From contig JAFZPV010000009.1 in NCBI GenBank assembly GCA_017552535.1, positions 1-38,252 on the forward strand: DNA of 38,252 nt. Direction: 5' to 3'. Source of the DNA: Clostridia bacterium (GTDB lineage Bacteria; Bacillota; Clostridia; Christensenellales; Aristaeellaceae). This document shows, in pieces, positions 1 through 9,356 of this stretch. The translations under genes were made by a program, and so were the position numbers. Positions within the stretch are counted from its first letter, which is position 1. Each line of letters starts with the position of its first letter. The notes beneath the pieces were generated by a model that ran no database searches, was not told where the DNA came from, and was given only the letters and a program-made list of their open reading frames with translations.

Positions 1-201
1 CGCCACATGGGCATCCGTCCCACCGTCCGCGGCGTGGTCATGAACCCCGTAGACCACCCCCATGGCGGTGGTGAGGGCCGTTCTCCCGTAGGTATGCCCG
101 CCCCGATGAGCCCCTGGGGCAAGAAGACCCAGGGCGTCAAGACCCGCAAGCATCGCAAGTATTCCGACAAGATGATCGTCAAGCGGGCCGGCAAGAAGTA
201 A
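1..201 (+). CDS. rplB: 50S ribosomal protein L2, C-terminal part (cut by window start)
   Basis: Only the last 66 or so residues are present and the reading frame is open at the left edge. The segment holds the L2 signature [12 protein letters not shown], the conserved loop that reaches the peptidyl transferase centre of the 50S subunit, and ends in the usual basic tail. L2 binds 23S rRNA and helps subunit association. It is followed after 32 bases by rpsS, the standard S10 operon order. Identification is secure; the real start lies outside the window. Confidence 0.97.
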   Translation, partial: RHMGIRPTVRGVVMNPVDHPHGGGEGRSPVGMPAPMSPWGKKTQGVKTRKHRKYSDKMIVKRAGKK

Positions 202-233
202 GCGGCACATGATACAAGGAGGCAAAACGATTC

Positions 234-512
234 ATGAGCAGATCCGTTAAGAAAGGACCGTTTATCCAGGAAAAGCTGCTTAAGCGTGTTCAGGAAATGA
301 ATAAAAGCGGCGAGAAGAAGGTCCTCAAGACCTGGTCCCGCGCTTCCACGATCTTCCCGGATTTCATCGGCCACACCGTAGCCATCCACGATGGCCGCAA
401 GCATGTGCCGGTATACATCACCGAAGACATGGTAGGCCACAAGTTCGGCGAGTTCGCTCCCACCCGGACCTTCCGCGGCCATGCCGGCGAGAAATCCACG
501 GCCAAGAAGTAA
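234..512 (+). CDS. rpsS: 30S ribosomal protein S19
   Basis: 92 residues, normal length for S19. The N-terminus [10 protein letters not shown] and the later [11 protein letters not shown] stretch are characteristic. S19 sits in the head of the 30S subunit with S13 and contacts 16S rRNA near the A site. An AAGGAGG ribosome binding site at 216-222 precedes the ATG by 11 bases. The gene lies between rplB and rplV as in most bacteria. Confidence 0.98.
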   Translation: MSRSVKKGPFIQEKLLKRVQEMNKSGEKKVLKTWSRASTIFPDFIGHTVAIHDGRKHVPVYITEDMVGHKFGEFAPTRTFRGHAGEKSTAKK

Positions 513-532
513 CGGAAAGGAGTTATTGACGA

Positions 533-916
533 ATGGCAACCCGCATCAGAGAAAAAGCCGCAGCGCGTCAGGCCAATAAGGACACCCGCGCCCACGCTAC
601 TGTGAAGAATGTTCGCATTTCTTCCCGCAAGGTCAAAATCGTCATCGACCTGATCCGTGGCAAGAAGGCCGAAGACGCCCTGGCGATCCTCAAGTTCACC
701 CCCAAAGCCGCTGCTCCCGTAGTGGAAAAGCTCCTCGCAAGCGCCATCGCCAACGCCGAGAACAACCTGGGCAAAAACCGGGACAATCTCTACGTAGCCG
801 AAGTGTTTGCCAACGAGGGCCCGACTTACAAGCGCTATTGGGCGCGCTCCCACGGCCGCGCTGACGTGATCCTGAAGAGGACCAGTCACATCACCGTCGT
901 GCTCGACGAGAAGTAA
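533..916 (+). CDS. rplV: 50S ribosomal protein L22
   Basis: 127 residues. The body shows the L22 features: the start of the globular domain ([17 protein letters not shown]), the long beta-hairpin region that lines the exit tunnel, and the C-terminal segment with RAHGRAD-like residues ([13 protein letters not shown]). L22 binds several 23S rRNA domains early in assembly. There is a short N-terminal basic extension before the conserved domain. A GGAAAGGAG binding site precedes the ATG. Confidence 0.97.
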   Translation: MATRIREKAAARQANKDTRAHATVKNVRISSRKVKIVIDLIRGKKAEDALAILKFTPKAAAPVVEKLLASAIANAENNLGKNRDNLYVAEVFANEGPTYKRYWARSHGRADVILKRTSHITVVLDEK

Positions 917-929
917 CGGAGGAAACACA

Positions 930-1715
930 ATGGGTCAGAAAGTTAATCCTCATGGCGCGCGCGTCGGTGTCATCATGGACTGGAGCGCCAAGTGGTACGC
1001 CAACAAGAAGAATTTTTCCCAGAACCTGATCGATGATCACAAGCTGCGCGAGTGGCTCAAAGACAAGCTCTTCGCCGCCGGCATTTCCCACATCGATCTG
1101 GCCCGCCCCGCTGACAAGCTGCAGGTGGATGTATGGACCGCAAAGCCCGGCATCATCATCGGCAAGGGCGGCGAGCAGGTTGAGACCCTCAAGAAGGAGA
1201 TCGCCGACTTCGCGGGCAAGCCCGTGGAGAACGTGAACCTCAACATCCTCGAGGTCTCCAATCCCGAGTGCGACGCTCAGCTGGTGGCCGAGAACATCGC
1301 CCAGCAGATCGAAAAGCGCACCTCCTTCCGCCGCGCGATGAAGCAGGCGCTGCAGCATTCCATGAAGGCCGGCGCCAAGGGCATCAAGACCAGCGTGGCA
1401 GGCCGCCTGGGCGGCGCGGACATCGCCCGCACCGAAGGCTACCACGAGGGCAGCATCCCGCTGCAGACCCTGCGCGCCAACATCGACTACGGCTTCGCCG
1501 AGGCGAAGACCACCTACGGCCGTATCGGCGTGAAGGTATGGATCTACAAGGGCGAGTTCCTGGGCAAGGGCTATGCCCCCAGATCCGTCAAGGCCAGCGG
1601 CAACCGCCGCGAAGGCAGAGGCGGCCGTGATTTCGGCCCCGGCCGCGGCCGTCCCAACCGCGAAAACCGCGGTGAAAACCGCGAGAACCGCGAACCCAGA
1701 GAAGGAGGGAAATAA
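930..1715 (+). CDS. rpsC: 30S ribosomal protein S3 with Arg/Gly/Asn/Glu-rich tail
   Basis: 261 residues, about 40 longer than a typical S3. The N-terminus [13 protein letters not shown] is diagnostic, and the type II KH domain carries the GKGG RNA-binding loop ([10 protein letters not shown]). The C-terminal domain [12 protein letters not shown] is normal. The extra length is a low-complexity tail, roughly residues 223-261, built of [10 protein letters not shown] and ENRE units. S3 lines the mRNA entry channel of the 30S subunit; such tails occur in some Clostridia and are probably flexible and RNA-contacting, which is inference. The tail codons include the ribosome binding site of rplP. Confidence 0.98.
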   Translation: MGQKVNPHGARVGVIMDWSAKWYANKKNFSQNLIDDHKLREWLKDKLFAAGISHIDLARPADKLQVDVWTAKPGIIIGKGGEQVETLKKEIADFAGKPVENVNLNILEVSNPECDAQLVAENIAQQIEKRTSFRRAMKQALQHSMKAGAKGIKTSVAGRLGGADIARTEGYHEGSIPLQTLRANIDYGFAEAKTTYGRIGVKVWIYKGEFLGKGYAPRSVKASGNRREGRGGRDFGPGRGRPNRENRGENRENREPREGGK

Positions 1716-1718
1716 GCA

Positions 1719-2150
1719 ATGCTGATGCCCAAGAGAGTTCTGCACCGCAAGCAGCAGCGCGGTCGCATGAAGGGAAAGGCCCAGCGCGGCAATTTCCTGG
1801 CATACGGTGAGTACGGCCTTGTGGCGGAGCAGCCCGGCTGGATCACCTCCAATCAGATCGAGGCCGCCCGTCAGACCATGACCCGTACCACCAAGCGCGG
1901 CGGCAACGTCTGGATCAAGATCTTCCCCGACAAGCCCGTAACGGCCAAGCCCGCTGAGACCCGAATGGGTTCCGGCAAAGGCGCGCCCGAGTACTGGGTA
2001 GCCGTTGTGAAGCCCGGCCGCGTGCTGTTCGAAATGGGCGGCATCGACGAGGCCATCGCCCGCGAGGCCCTGCGCCTGGCCGGCCACAAGCTTCCTATCA
2101 AGACCAAGATCATTACCAAGGACACTCAGGCGGGTGGTGAAGAGCAATGA
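1719..2150 (+). CDS. rplP: 50S ribosomal protein L16
   Basis: 143 residues. The start [15 protein letters not shown] and the [11 protein letters not shown] segment are the conserved L16 N-terminus; [20 protein letters not shown] is the typical central block. L16 binds 23S rRNA near the A-site tRNA elbow and is needed for late 50S assembly. The gene starts 3 bases after the rpsC stop and its AAGGAGGG binding site lies inside rpsC. Its stop overlaps the next start as ATGA, suggesting coupled translation. Confidence 0.98.
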   Translation: MLMPKRVLHRKQQRGRMKGKAQRGNFLAYGEYGLVAEQPGWITSNQIEAARQTMTRTTKRGGNVWIKIFPDKPVTAKPAETRMGSGKGAPEYWVAVVKPGRVLFEMGGIDEAIAREALRLAGHKLPIKTKIITKDTQAGGEEQ

Positions 2151-2353
2151 AGAACGATATCATGAACACCCTCAAGGATAAGACCAATCAGGAGCTCGAC
2201 ACCGAACTCAAGAACAAAAAGAGCGAGCTGTTCAACCTGCGCTTCCAGCTGGCCACCGGTCAGCTTCAGAATACGGCAGCGGTACGTGCCTGCAAAAAGG
2301 ACATCGCCCGCATAAAGACCGTTCTCAGCCAGCGTGAACTGACTAAGAACTAA
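2147..2353 (+). CDS. rpmC: 50S ribosomal protein L29
   Basis: 68 residues, two helices, with the usual L29 pattern ([19 protein letters not shown] then a second helix with [17 protein letters not shown]). L29 lies at the polypeptide tunnel exit next to L23 and contributes to the docking site for nascent-chain factors. The ATG at 2147 overlaps the rplP stop by 4 bases. A second in-frame ATG at 2162 would give a more typical N-terminus, so the exact start is not certain. Confidence 0.95.
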   Translation: MKNDIMNTLKDKTNQELDTELKNKKSELFNLRFQLATGQLQNTAAVRACKKDIARIKTVLSQRELTKN

Positions 2354-2367
2354 TGGAGGAGAGTACA

Positions 2368-2628
2368 ATGTCCGAGCAAAGAGGCATGCGCAAAGAGCGC
2401 ATCGGCGTCGTGGTTTCCGATAAGATGGACAAGACCATCGTCGTCGCGATCCGCACCCGTGTAAAGCATCCGCTGTATGGCAAGATCATGAACCGCACCA
2501 CCAAGCTCAAGGCTCACGACGAGAACAACGAGTGCGGCATCGGCGATACCGTGCGCGTGATGGAGACCAGACCGCTCTCCAAGGAAAAGCACTGGAGACT
2601 GGTCGAGATCATCGAAAAGGCGAAGTAA
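2368..2628 (+). CDS. rpsQ: 30S ribosomal protein S17
   Basis: 86 residues from the ATG at 2368, which sits 7 bases after a GGAGGA binding site (2355-2360). An in-frame ATG at 2353 would use that binding site as coding sequence and is rejected. The protein is an OB-fold S17 with [18 protein letters not shown] at the start and the [19 protein letters not shown] block near the end. S17 is a primary 16S rRNA binder in the body of the 30S subunit. Confidence 0.96.
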   Translation: MSEQRGMRKERIGVVVSDKMDKTIVVAIRTRVKHPLYGKIMNRTTKLKAHDENNECGIGDTVRVMETRPLSKEKHWRLVEIIEKAK

Positions 2629-2646
2629 TTCAGGAGGAAAACCACT

Positions 2647-3015
2647 ATGATTCAGCCGCAAACCAGATTGAAGGTTGCAGATAACAGTGGCGCGAAGGAG
2701 ATCATGTGCTTCCGCGTACTGGGTGGCTCTTTCCGTCAGTCCGGCAGCGTAGGCGATATCATCGTCGCCTCCGTGAAGTCCGCGCAACCCGGCGGAGCCG
2801 TGAAAAAGGGCGAAGTCGTAAAGGCCGTTATCGTCCGCACCAAGAAGCAGTATCGCCGTCCCGACGGAAGCTACATCCGTTTCGACGACAATGCCGCCGT
2901 CATCATCGACGCTCAGAAGCAGCCCCGTGGCACCCGCATCTTTGGGCCCGTGGCCAGAGAGCTCCGCGAAAAAGATTACATGAAGATCGTTTCGCTCGCT
3001 CCCGAAGTACTGTAA
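2647..3015 (+). CDS. rplN: 50S ribosomal protein L14
   Basis: 122 residues, the standard L14 length. It begins [18 protein letters not shown], the conserved L14 N-terminus, and ends with the [13 protein letters not shown] block. L14 binds 23S rRNA, contacts L19 and forms an intersubunit bridge with 16S rRNA. It is also the docking site of ribosome silencing factor RsfS in other bacteria. A CAGGAGGAAA binding site lies 7-8 bases upstream of the ATG. Confidence 0.98.
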   Translation: MIQPQTRLKVADNSGAKEIMCFRVLGGSFRQSGSVGDIIVASVKSAQPGGAVKKGEVVKAVIVRTKKQYRRPDGSYIRFDDNAAVIIDAQKQPRGTRIFGPVARELREKDYMKIVSLAPEVL

Positions 3016-3030
3016 AAGGAGGATCGCGAT

Positions 3031-3378
3031 ATGGCAATGAATAAACTCGGCGTAAAGACCGGCGATACCGTAGTCGTGATCTCCGGCAAAGACAAGGGCA
3101 AGCAGGGCAAGATCCAGAAGGCCTTCCCTTCTACCGGCAAGATCATCGTGGAAGGCGTCGCGATGGTCAAGAAACACCAGAAGCCCCGCGGACAGGGCAT
3201 GCCCGGCGGCATCATCGACAAGGAAGCCGCTATCCCCGCCTGCAAGGTCATGCTTGTGTGCCCCATGTGCAAAAAGGCCACCCGCCTCGCCTACAAGTTC
3301 ATCGAGGTCGAGGGCAAAAAGCCCAGGAAAGTCCGCTACTGCAAGCATAAAGCCTGCGGCGCGACCATCGATAAGTGA
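3031..3378 (+). CDS. rplX: 50S ribosomal protein L24
   Basis: 115 residues. The KOW motif ([18 protein letters not shown]) is at the N-terminus, followed by [11 protein letters not shown] and the C-terminal half with the cysteine pair of the zinc-binding-like L24 type (CPMCKKATR, then CKHKACGA). L24 is one of the first proteins to bind 23S rRNA. ATG 3031 has an AGGAGG site 8 bases upstream; the second ATG at 3037 is a possible alternative. Confidence 0.97.
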   Translation: MAMNKLGVKTGDTVVVISGKDKGKQGKIQKAFPSTGKIIVEGVAMVKKHQKPRGQGMPGGIIDKEAAIPACKVMLVCPMCKKATRLAYKFIEVEGKKPRKVRYCKHKACGATIDK

Positions 3379-3394
3379 TGAGGAGGAATAACAA

Positions 3395-3934
3395 ATGACC
3401 AGACTGCAAGAAAAGTATCGTTCCGAAGTCATTCCTGCCCTCACGCAGAAGTTCGGCTATAAGAACATCATGGAAGTCCCCCGCCTGGAAAAGATCGTGA
3501 TCAACATGGGCCTGGGCGACTGCAAAGACAACGCAAAAGCCATGGAAGTGGCCGTAAACGAACTTGCTACCATTTCCGGCCAGAAGCCCCTCGTGACCAA
3601 GGCCAAGAAGTCCATCGCAAACTTCAAGGTCCGCGCGGGCATGAACGTAGGCGCCAAGGTGACCCTCAGAAGCGACCGCATGTACGAGTTTGCCGATAAG
3701 CTCATCTCTATCGTGCTGCCCCGCATGCGCGACTTCCGCGGCGTTTCCGCCAAGGCCTTCGACGGCCGCGGCAACTATGCCCTGGGCGTTCGCGAGCAGC
3801 TGATCTTCCCCGAAATCGAGTACGACAAGGTCGAGAAGATCCGCGGCATGGAAATGATCTTCGTCACCACCGCAAAGACGGACGAAGAGGCGAAGGAACT
3901 GCTGTCCCAGCTGGGCATGCCGTTCCAGGCGTAA
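3395..3934 (+). CDS. rplE: 50S ribosomal protein L5
   Basis: 179 residues, the usual L5 length. It starts with [18 protein letters not shown] and contains the conserved [22 protein letters not shown] and [17 protein letters not shown] blocks. L5 binds 5S rRNA together with L18 and contacts the P-site tRNA. A TGAGGAGGAA binding site precedes the ATG. No unusual features. Confidence 0.98.
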   Translation: MTRLQEKYRSEVIPALTQKFGYKNIMEVPRLEKIVINMGLGDCKDNAKAMEVAVNELATISGQKPLVTKAKKSIANFKVRAGMNVGAKVTLRSDRMYEFADKLISIVLPRMRDFRGVSAKAFDGRGNYALGVREQLIFPEIEYDKVEKIRGMEMIFVTTAKTDEEAKELLSQLGMPFQA

Positions 3935-3952
3935 TGCAAGGAGGTACCAAGC

Positions 3953-4138
3953 GTGGCAAAGACCAGTCTTAAAAACAAGCAGGCAAGAGAACCCAAGTTC
4001 TCCACCCGCGCATATACCCGCTGCCGTATCTGCGGCCGTCCCCATGCTGTGCTTCGCAAGTACGGTGTCTGCCGAATCTGCTTCCGCAATCTGGCCTACA
4101 AGGGCGAGATCCCCGGAGTGCGCAAGGCCAGCTGGTAA
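3953..4138 (+). CDS. rpsN: 30S ribosomal protein S14, zinc-binding type (GTG start)
   Basis: 61 residues, the short zinc-dependent S14 (type Z). Two CXXC pairs, Cys24/Cys27 and Cys40/Cys43, form the zinc knuckle in [12 protein letters not shown] and GVCRICFR. The start is GTG at 3953, eight bases after an AAGGAGG site; the family N-terminus [10 protein letters not shown] confirms it. S14 sits in the 30S head with S3 and S10. The zinc-type paralogue suggests no obvious zinc-saving adaptation at this locus. Confidence 0.97.
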   Translation: MAKTSLKNKQAREPKFSTRAYTRCRICGRPHAVLRKYGVCRICFRNLAYKGEIPGVRKASW

Positions 4139-4156
4139 TCGGAAGGAGGTTCATTT

Positions 4157-4555
4157 ATGCTCGTAAACGATCCCATCGCGGATATGCTCACCAGGATCCG
4201 CAACGGTCTGATCGCCAGACATGACGAAGTTCTGGTTCCCGCTTCCAACATCAAGAAGTCCATCGCTCAGATCCTGCTGGACGAAGGCTTTATCAAGAGC
4301 GTGGATTTCGTGGATGACGGCCAGCAGGGCCTGATCAAGATCGGCCTGAAATATGCCGAAGGCAAAGAGTCCGTCATCAAGGGACTCAAGCGCATCTCCA
4401 AGCCGGGACTGCGCGTGTACGCCAAGAGCGAGGAAATCCCCAAGGTTCTGGGCGGACTGGGCATCGCGATCATCTCCACCTCCAAGGGTGTCATGATCGA
4501 CAAGGAAGCCCGCAAGCAGAATATCGGCGGCGAAGTTCTGGCTTATATCTGGTAA
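4157..4555 (+). CDS. rpsH: 30S ribosomal protein S8
   Basis: 132 residues. The N-terminus [13 protein letters not shown] and the C-terminal [20 protein letters not shown] are the two hallmark motifs of S8. S8 binds helix 21 of 16S rRNA in the platform of the 30S subunit and in enteric bacteria represses the spc operon; nothing in the local mRNA lets me say that control exists here. A GGAAGGAGG site precedes the ATG. Confidence 0.98.
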   Translation: MLVNDPIADMLTRIRNGLIARHDEVLVPASNIKKSIAQILLDEGFIKSVDFVDDGQQGLIKIGLKYAEGKESVIKGLKRISKPGLRVYAKSEEIPKVLGGLGIAIISTSKGVMIDKEARKQNIGGEVLAYIW

Positions 4556-4573
4556 TATGGAGGTGCTACTGTA

Positions 4574-5116
4574 ATGTCTCGAATCGGTAAGCTTCCGGTC
4601 AAATTACCCCAGGGCGTAGACGTGAAAGTTGAAAACAACGTCGTCACCGTCAAGGGCCCCAAGGGAACCCTGACCCAGAGCGTGAATCCCCAAATCGGCA
4701 TCGCCATCGAGAACGGCGAACTCACTGTGAGCCGTCCCAACGATGAGAAGGAATTCCGTGCCATGCACGGCCTGTACCGCGCGCTGATCCACAACATGGT
4801 CACCGGCGTAACCACCGGCTTCACCAAGACCCTGGAACTGGTCGGCGTCGGCTACCGCGCCCAGGCGGACAACCCCACTCAGCTCACCATCAACATCGGC
4901 TTCAGCCATCCTGTGATCGTGGCGGCGCCCGCGAACGTGACGTTCGCTACGCCCAACCCCAACCACATCGTGGTCAGCGGCATCGATAAGCAGGTCGTGG
5001 GCGAGATCGCTGCTGAGATCCGTGCCATCCGCAAGCCCGAACCCTATCATGGCAAAGGCATCCGCTATGAAGGTGAGTTCGTGCGCCATAAGGAAGGCAA
5101 GGCCGGCAAGAAATAA
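4574..5116 (+). CDS. rplF: 50S ribosomal protein L6
   Basis: 180 residues with the duplicated L6 fold. MSRIGKLPVKLPQGVDVKV begins the first repeat and ELVGVGYRAQ the second; the C-terminus PEPYHGKGIRYEGEFVRHK is the conserved rRNA-binding end. L6 binds near the sarcin-ricin loop and the GTPase-associated centre. It lies between rpsH and rplR in the normal spc order. Confidence 0.98.
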   Translation: MSRIGKLPVKLPQGVDVKVENNVVTVKGPKGTLTQSVNPQIGIAIENGELTVSRPNDEKEFRAMHGLYRALIHNMVTGVTTGFTKTLELVGVGYRAQADNPTQLTINIGFSHPVIVAAPANVTFATPNPNHIVVSGIDKQVVGEIAAEIRAIRKPEPYHGKGIRYEGEFVRHKEGKAGKK

Positions 5117-5134
5117 TTAAGGGAGGGTATCGCA

Positions 5135-5503
5135 ATGTTCAAAAAGACGGATAGAAACGAGATCCGCGTGATACGCCATGAACGCGTACGCAAAAAGATC
5201 AGCGGTACGCCCGAGCGTCCGCGCCTGTGTGTGTTCCGTTCCAACGCGCACATTTATGCTCAGATCATCGACGACACGAAGGGCAACACCCTTTGCGCCG
5301 CCTCCACCGTGGAAAAGGATATCGCCGCTCAGATCGGCGAGCTCGACAAGAAGGGCGCCGCCAAGCTCGTAGGCAAGATCGTTGCCGAGCGCGCTGTGGC
5401 CAACGGCATCACCGAAGTCGTGTTCGACCGCGGCGGATATATCTACACCGGTCGTGTAGCTCAGCTGGCTGCTGGCGCTCGCGAAGGCGGTCTGAACTTC
5501 TAA
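5135..5503 (+). CDS. rplR: 50S ribosomal protein L18
   Basis: 122 residues. The basic N-terminus is followed by [20 protein letters not shown] and ends in [24 protein letters not shown], the conserved L18 C-terminus. L18 binds 5S rRNA with L5 and attaches it to the 50S subunit. An AAGGGAGGG site precedes the ATG. Its stop is followed directly by the binding site of rpsE. Confidence 0.98.
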   Translation: MFKKTDRNEIRVIRHERVRKKISGTPERPRLCVFRSNAHIYAQIIDDTKGNTLCAASTVEKDIAAQIGELDKKGAAKLVGKIVAERAVANGITEVVFDRGGYIYTGRVAQLAAGAREGGLNF

Positions 5504-5521
5504 GTGGGAGGAGATAACGCA

Positions 5522-6022
5522 ATGCAGCGCAGAGAAAGACCCGTCAGCGAATACAAAGAGAAGCTTGTTTATATCAACCGCGTTGCCAAGGTCGTAAAGG
5601 GCGGCAAGAACTTCCGCTTCACCACGCTCATGGTCGTGGGCGATGAAAAGGGCAAGGTCGGCTGCGGTATGGGCAAGGCTGTTGAAATCCCCGAGGCCGT
5701 TCGCAAGGGCATCGAGGACGCCAAGAAGCACTTCATCAACGTGGCCATGGACGGCACCACCATCCCGCATGAGATCACCGGCGAGTTCGGCACCGGCAAG
5801 GTGCTGCTCATGCCCGCTCCCGAAGGTACCGGCGTTATCGCCGGCGGCCCCGTGCGTGCGGTCATCGAAGCGGTGGGCATCAAGAACATCCGCACCAAGT
5901 CCATCGGCAGCAACAACCCGATCAACATGGTGCGCGCCACCCTCAACGGTCTGGAGCGCCTGCAGGACGCCGAGAAGGTAGCCAGACTCCGCGGCAAGAC
6001 CGTGGAAGAGATGCTGGGCTGA
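5522..6022 (+). CDS. rpsE: 30S ribosomal protein S5
   Basis: 166 residues from the ATG at 5522, which follows a GGGAGGAG site at 5507-5513. An in-frame GTG at 5504 would translate the binding site and is rejected. The double-stranded RNA-binding-like N-terminal domain is complete ([21 protein letters not shown]) and the C-terminal domain has [13 protein letters not shown] and [14 protein letters not shown]5 helps decoding accuracy and lines the mRNA entry channel with S3 and S4. Confidence 0.97.
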   Translation: MQRRERPVSEYKEKLVYINRVAKVVKGGKNFRFTTLMVVGDEKGKVGCGMGKAVEIPEAVRKGIEDAKKHFINVAMDGTTIPHEITGEFGTGKVLLMPAPEGTGVIAGGPVRAVIEAVGIKNIRTKSIGSNNPINMVRATLNGLERLQDAEKVARLRGKTVEEMLG

Positions 6023-6035
6023 GGAGGGCACGATA

Positions 6036-6218
6036 ATGAAGCTGAAAATCACGCAAACCAAGTCAACCATCGCGTGCTTGAAGAACCACATCGCCAACAT
6101 TCAGGCCCTGGGCCTGAAGCACGTGGGCGACAGCGTGGTCCGCGAGGATACGCCCGCTGTGCGCGGCATGATCTTCAAGGTGAAGCACATGGTCAAGGTT
6201 GAGGAAATCGAAGACTAA
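6036..6218 (+). CDS. rpmD: 50S ribosomal protein L30
   Basis: 60 residues, the short bacterial L30. It has the characteristic [17 protein letters not shown] start, the [20 protein letters not shown] middle and ends with a short acidic tail. L30 is a non-essential 50S surface protein that binds 23S rRNA. A TGAGGAGGGC site overlaps the end of rpsE. Confidence 0.97.
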   Translation: MKLKITQTKSTIACLKNHIANIQALGLKHVGDSVVREDTPAVRGMIFKVKHMVKVEEIED

Positions 6219-6229
6219 GGAGGTCCGAC

Positions 6230-6670
6230 ATGAAACTTCATGAACTTGAGCCCGCATTCGGATCCACGAAGGCCCCCAAGCGTTTGGGCCGCGGCATCGG
6301 CTCCGGGCTCGGCAAAACATCCGGTAAAGGTCACAAGGGCGCCAAGGCCCGTTCCGGCGGCGGCAAGCGGCCCGGATTCGAAGGCGGCCAGATGCCCCTG
6401 ACCATGCGCCTGCCCAAGCGCGGCTTTACCAACAAGTGGCGCGTAGAGTATGAAGCGATCAATGTGGACGCTCTCAACATCTTTGAGGACGGCATGGTCG
6501 TAGGCCCTGTGGAGCTTCTGGAGTACGGCATCATCAAGAAGATGCTCGACGGCCTGAAGATCATGGGCGACGGCGAACTCACCAAGAAGCTTACGGTGCA
6601 GGCCAACAAGTTTACTGCCACCGCGAAGGAGAAGATCGAAGCGGCCGGCGGAAGCTGCGAGGTGATCTGA
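6230..6670 (+). CDS. rplO: 50S ribosomal protein L15
   Basis: 146 residues. [20 protein letters not shown] leads into the glycine/lysine-rich extended arm ([18 protein letters not shown], then GFEGGQMPL), which threads into 23S rRNA, followed by a small globular domain. L15 is a late assembly protein of the 50S subunit. The last codons contain GAGGTGATC, the likely ribosome binding site for secY, whose ATG follows the L15 stop by one base. Confidence 0.98.
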   Translation: MKLHELEPAFGSTKAPKRLGRGIGSGLGKTSGKGHKGAKARSGGGKRPGFEGGQMPLTMRLPKRGFTNKWRVEYEAINVDALNIFEDGMVVGPVELLEYGIIKKMLDGLKIMGDGELTKKLTVQANKFTATAKEKIEAAGGSCEVI

Positions 6671-6671
6671 C

Positions 6672-7937
6672 ATGTTTGAAACGCTCAAAAACGCATGGAA
6701 GATCCCGGAGCTGCGCAAGAAACTGCTGTACACCCTGGGCATGCTGCTCCTGTACAGGTTCCTGTGCTTCATCCCCACCCCCGGCGTAGACGCTTCTTAC
6801 ATCGCCGAACAGGTGAACCGCATCAGCATCCTCAACTACATGCAGATCATGACCGGTTCGAACTTCTCGAACTTCACGATCATGGCCATGGGCATCACCC
6901 CGTACATCAACTCCAGCATTATCATGCAGCTGCTGTGCGTGGCGATTCCCAAGCTTGAGGAGCTCAATAAGAGCGGTGAGGAAGGCCGCAAGAAGATCGC
7001 ACAGATCACCCGCTACCTCACGGTGGCCCTGGGCTTCGTCCAGGCCGTGGCTCTCACGATCGGCCTGAAGGCCAACGCCTCCAACAGCTTCTTCAGCCTC
7101 ATCACCATCGGCTTCTGCCTGGCGGCAGGCACGGCCCTGGCCATGTGGATCGGCGAGCGCATCACGGAAAACGGCATCGGCAACGGCGTGTCCCTGCTGA
7201 TCTTCGCCGGCATCGTGTCCCGCTTTGCCACCTCCTTCGCCGGCGGCGTGGTGAACTTCATCAACAACATCGGCTCCGGCAACATCACCGGCATCCTGGG
7301 CACCCTGGCAGTGGTCATCATCAGCCTTGCGCTCATTGTGGGCGTTGTGCTGGTAGACATGTCCGAGCGCCGCATCCCGGTGCAGTATGCCAAGCGCATG
7401 GTGGGACGCAAGATGTACGGCGGCCAGTCCACCCACATCCCGATCAAGCTCAACGCCTCCGGCGTTCTGCCTCTGATCTTCGCCAGCGCCATCATGCAGT
7501 TCCCCGAGACCATCCTGGGGTTCTTCTCCTCCAGCGCTTCCAACTGGTGGAGCGATCACCTGGGCTCCAGCACCTGGTGGTACATCGCCATCAACTGCCT
7601 GCTGATCCTGGGCTTCACGTTCTTCTATTCCTCCATCACCTTCAATCCCAAGGAGATGGCTGAGAACATCCAGAACAACGGCGGCCTCATCCCCGGCATC
7701 CGCCAGGGCAAGGCTACGGTGGACTACATCACCAAGATCAACAGCCGCATCACGCTTTTCGGCGCTCTGTTCCTGGCCTTCCTGAGCCTGCTGCCCAACA
7801 TCGTGTATAAGGTAGCCGGCGTGCAGCTGGCGTTTGCCGGTTCCTCCCTGCTGATCGCGGTCAGCGTTGCGGTGGAGACGGCGCGTACGCTGGAGAGCCA
7901 GATGCTCATGCGTCACTACAGGGGCTTCCTGAAGTAA
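6672..7937 (+). CDS. secY: Preprotein translocase subunit SecY
   Basis: 421 residues with about ten transmembrane segments. SecY is the pore of the SecYEG channel that exports and inserts proteins at the cytoplasmic membrane. Visible family motifs are PTPGVDAS in the first periplasmic region, MGITPYINSSIIMQL in the plug/TM2 region, and the cytoplasmic loop ending KRMVGRKMYGGQSTHIP. It is placed, as usual, between rplO and adk. Translation is probably coupled to rplO (one-base gap). Confidence 0.98.
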   Translation: MFETLKNAWKIPELRKKLLYTLGMLLLYRFLCFIPTPGVDASYIAEQVNRISILNYMQIMTGSNFSNFTIMAMGITPYINSSIIMQLLCVAIPKLEELNKSGEEGRKKIAQITRYLTVALGFVQAVALTIGLKANASNSFFSLITIGFCLAAGTALAMWIGERITENGIGNGVSLLIFAGIVSRFATSFAGGVVNFINNIGSGNITGILGTLAVVIISLALIVGVVLVDMSERRIPVQYAKRMVGRKMYGGQSTHIPIKLNASGVLPLIFASAIMQFPETILGFFSSSASNWWSDHLGSSTWWYIAINCLLILGFTFFYSSITFNPKEMAENIQNNGGLIPGIRQGKATVDYITKINSRITLFGALFLAFLSLLPNIVYKVAGVQLAFAGSSLLIAVSVAVETARTLESQMLMRHYRGFLK

Positions 7938-7954
7938 GAAAGCGGAGGCGTCCC

Positions 7955-8578
7955 ATGAAGTTAGTATTTCTTGGCCCTCCCGGCGCGGGCAAGGGAACGC
8001 AGGCGCAGGTGATCTGCGAAAAGCTTTCCATCCCGCACATCTCCACGGGAGATATGCTACGAAGTGCCATCGCGAATAAAACGCCTACGGGCCTGAAGGC
8101 GAAAGCCTATGTGGAATCCGGGGCGCTGGTGCCGGACGAGGTGCTCATCGAGATGGTTCGCGAACGGCTTTCAAACGCCGATTGCGCTAACGGTTATTTG
8201 CTGGACGGGTTTCCCCGCACGGTACATCAGGCTTCGGCGCTGGACGAGATCCAGGCGCCGGACCTGGTGATCGACGTGGATGTATCGGACGATATGCTCT
8301 TAAAGCGCCTTACGGGCCGCAGGGTATGCACCAAATGCGGCGGCACCTTCCACATTTCCACCCTGGAAAATGAGAATGTGTGCCCCGTGTGCGGCGCCCC
8401 TCTGATCCAGCGCAAGGACGATACCCCCGAGACCATCTCCAACAGGCTCAGTGTTTATCACACGCAGACCGCGCCGCTGATCGATTTCTACTCCGCCGCG
8501 GGCAAGCTGCGCCGGGTAGACGGCGCGGCCCAGCCGGGCGAAGTTACGAATGCGATTTTGCTCGCGTTAGGGTGTTGA
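7955..8578 (+). CDS. adk: Adenylate kinase, zinc-lid type
   Basis: 207 residues. Adenylate kinase converts ATP and AMP to two ADP in the cytoplasm. The P-loop GPPGAGKGT is at residues 7-15, AMP-site residues STGDMLR follow, and LLDGFPRT is present. The LID domain carries a four-cysteine zinc site (CTKCGGTFH and VCPVCGAPL). The spacing between the two Cys pairs is 14 residues, two fewer than I recall for the Bacillus subtilis enzyme, so the lid loop looks slightly shortened. An AGCGGAGGC site precedes the ATG. Confidence 0.97.
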   Translation: MKLVFLGPPGAGKGTQAQVICEKLSIPHISTGDMLRSAIANKTPTGLKAKAYVESGALVPDEVLIEMVRERLSNADCANGYLLDGFPRTVHQASALDEIQAPDLVIDVDVSDDMLLKRLTGRRVCTKCGGTFHISTLENENVCPVCGAPLIQRKDDTPETISNRLSVYHTQTAPLIDFYSAAGKLRRVDGAAQPGEVTNAILLALGC

Positions 8579-8579
8579 G

Positions 8580-9356
8580 ATGATATACACAAAGAACAGC
8601 GCTGAGATCGAACTCATGCGCGAAGCGGGCAAGCTGCTGCATGAGGTGCTTGAGCAGCTGAGACTCATGATCAAGCCGGGCGTCACCACGCTTGAGATCG
8701 ACCAGACAGCCGAAAAGCTCATCCGGGGCGCGGGAGCGATCCCGTCCTTCAAGGGCTATGAAGGCTTTCCCTCTTCGATCTGCGCCTCCGTGGACAGTGA
8801 GGTGGTGCACGGTTTTCCCCAGGATGTGCCGCTTAAGGAAGGCCAAATCGTCTCTATAGACTGCGGCGTGATCTTAAACGGCTGGCAATCGGACTCCGCA
8901 TTTACATCTCCTGTAGGCAATGTCTCCGACGACCTCAAAAAGCTCATCAGGGTCACGGAGGAGTGCTTCTGGAGGGGAGCTTCCCAAGCTAAAGCGGGCA
9001 ACAGATTGGGCGATATCGGCTGGGCTGTACAGCAGCACGCCGAAAAACACGGTTACGGTGTGATCCGCGATTACTGCGGCCACGGGATCGGACGCGAAAT
9101 GCACGAAGATCCGGGCGTGCCCAATTACGGAAAACCCGGGCGGGGCACACGCCTGAGCGCAGGCATGACCATCGCCATCGAACCCATGATCGCCCTGGGC
9201 ACCTGGAAGGTGTTCATCACCGACAACGACTGGACGGCCGTCACCCGTGACAATCGGCCCTGCTCGCACTACGAGCACACGGTGCTGATCACGGAGGGCG
9301 AACCGGAGATCCTTTCCCTGCCGGGCGCGAGGGTAGGAGGTCATCTTCATGAGTAG
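8580..9356 (+). CDS. map: Methionine aminopeptidase, type I
   Basis: 258 residues. Removes the N-terminal methionine from nascent proteins. The five metal ligands of the pita-bread fold can be located: the two aspartates in SIDCGVILNGWQSDSAF, the histidine in CGHGIGREMHEDP, the glutamate in AIEPMI and the last glutamate in YEHTVLIT. There is no N-terminal zinc-finger extension. The ATG follows the adk stop by one base and the 3' end overlaps the next gene by 8 bases, so the adk-map-KOW genes are likely translated together. Confidence 0.97.
   Translation: MIYTKNSAEIELMREAGKLLHEVLEQLRLMIKPGVTTLEIDQTAEKLIRGAGAIPSFKGYEGFPSSICASVDSEVVHGFPQDVPLKEGQIVSIDCGVILNGWQSDSAFTSPVGNVSDDLKKLIRVTEECFWRGASQAKAGNRLGDIGWAVQQHAEKHGYGVIRDYCGHGIGREMHEDPGVPNYGKPGRGTRLSAGMTIAIEPMIALGTWKVFITDNDWTAVTRDNRPCSHYEHTVLITEGEPEILSLPGARVGGHLHE

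Noticed and set aside
891-2147. Long minus-strand frame opposite rpsC and rplP
   Set aside because: Shadow frame in highly conserved ribosomal genes; product is low-complexity.
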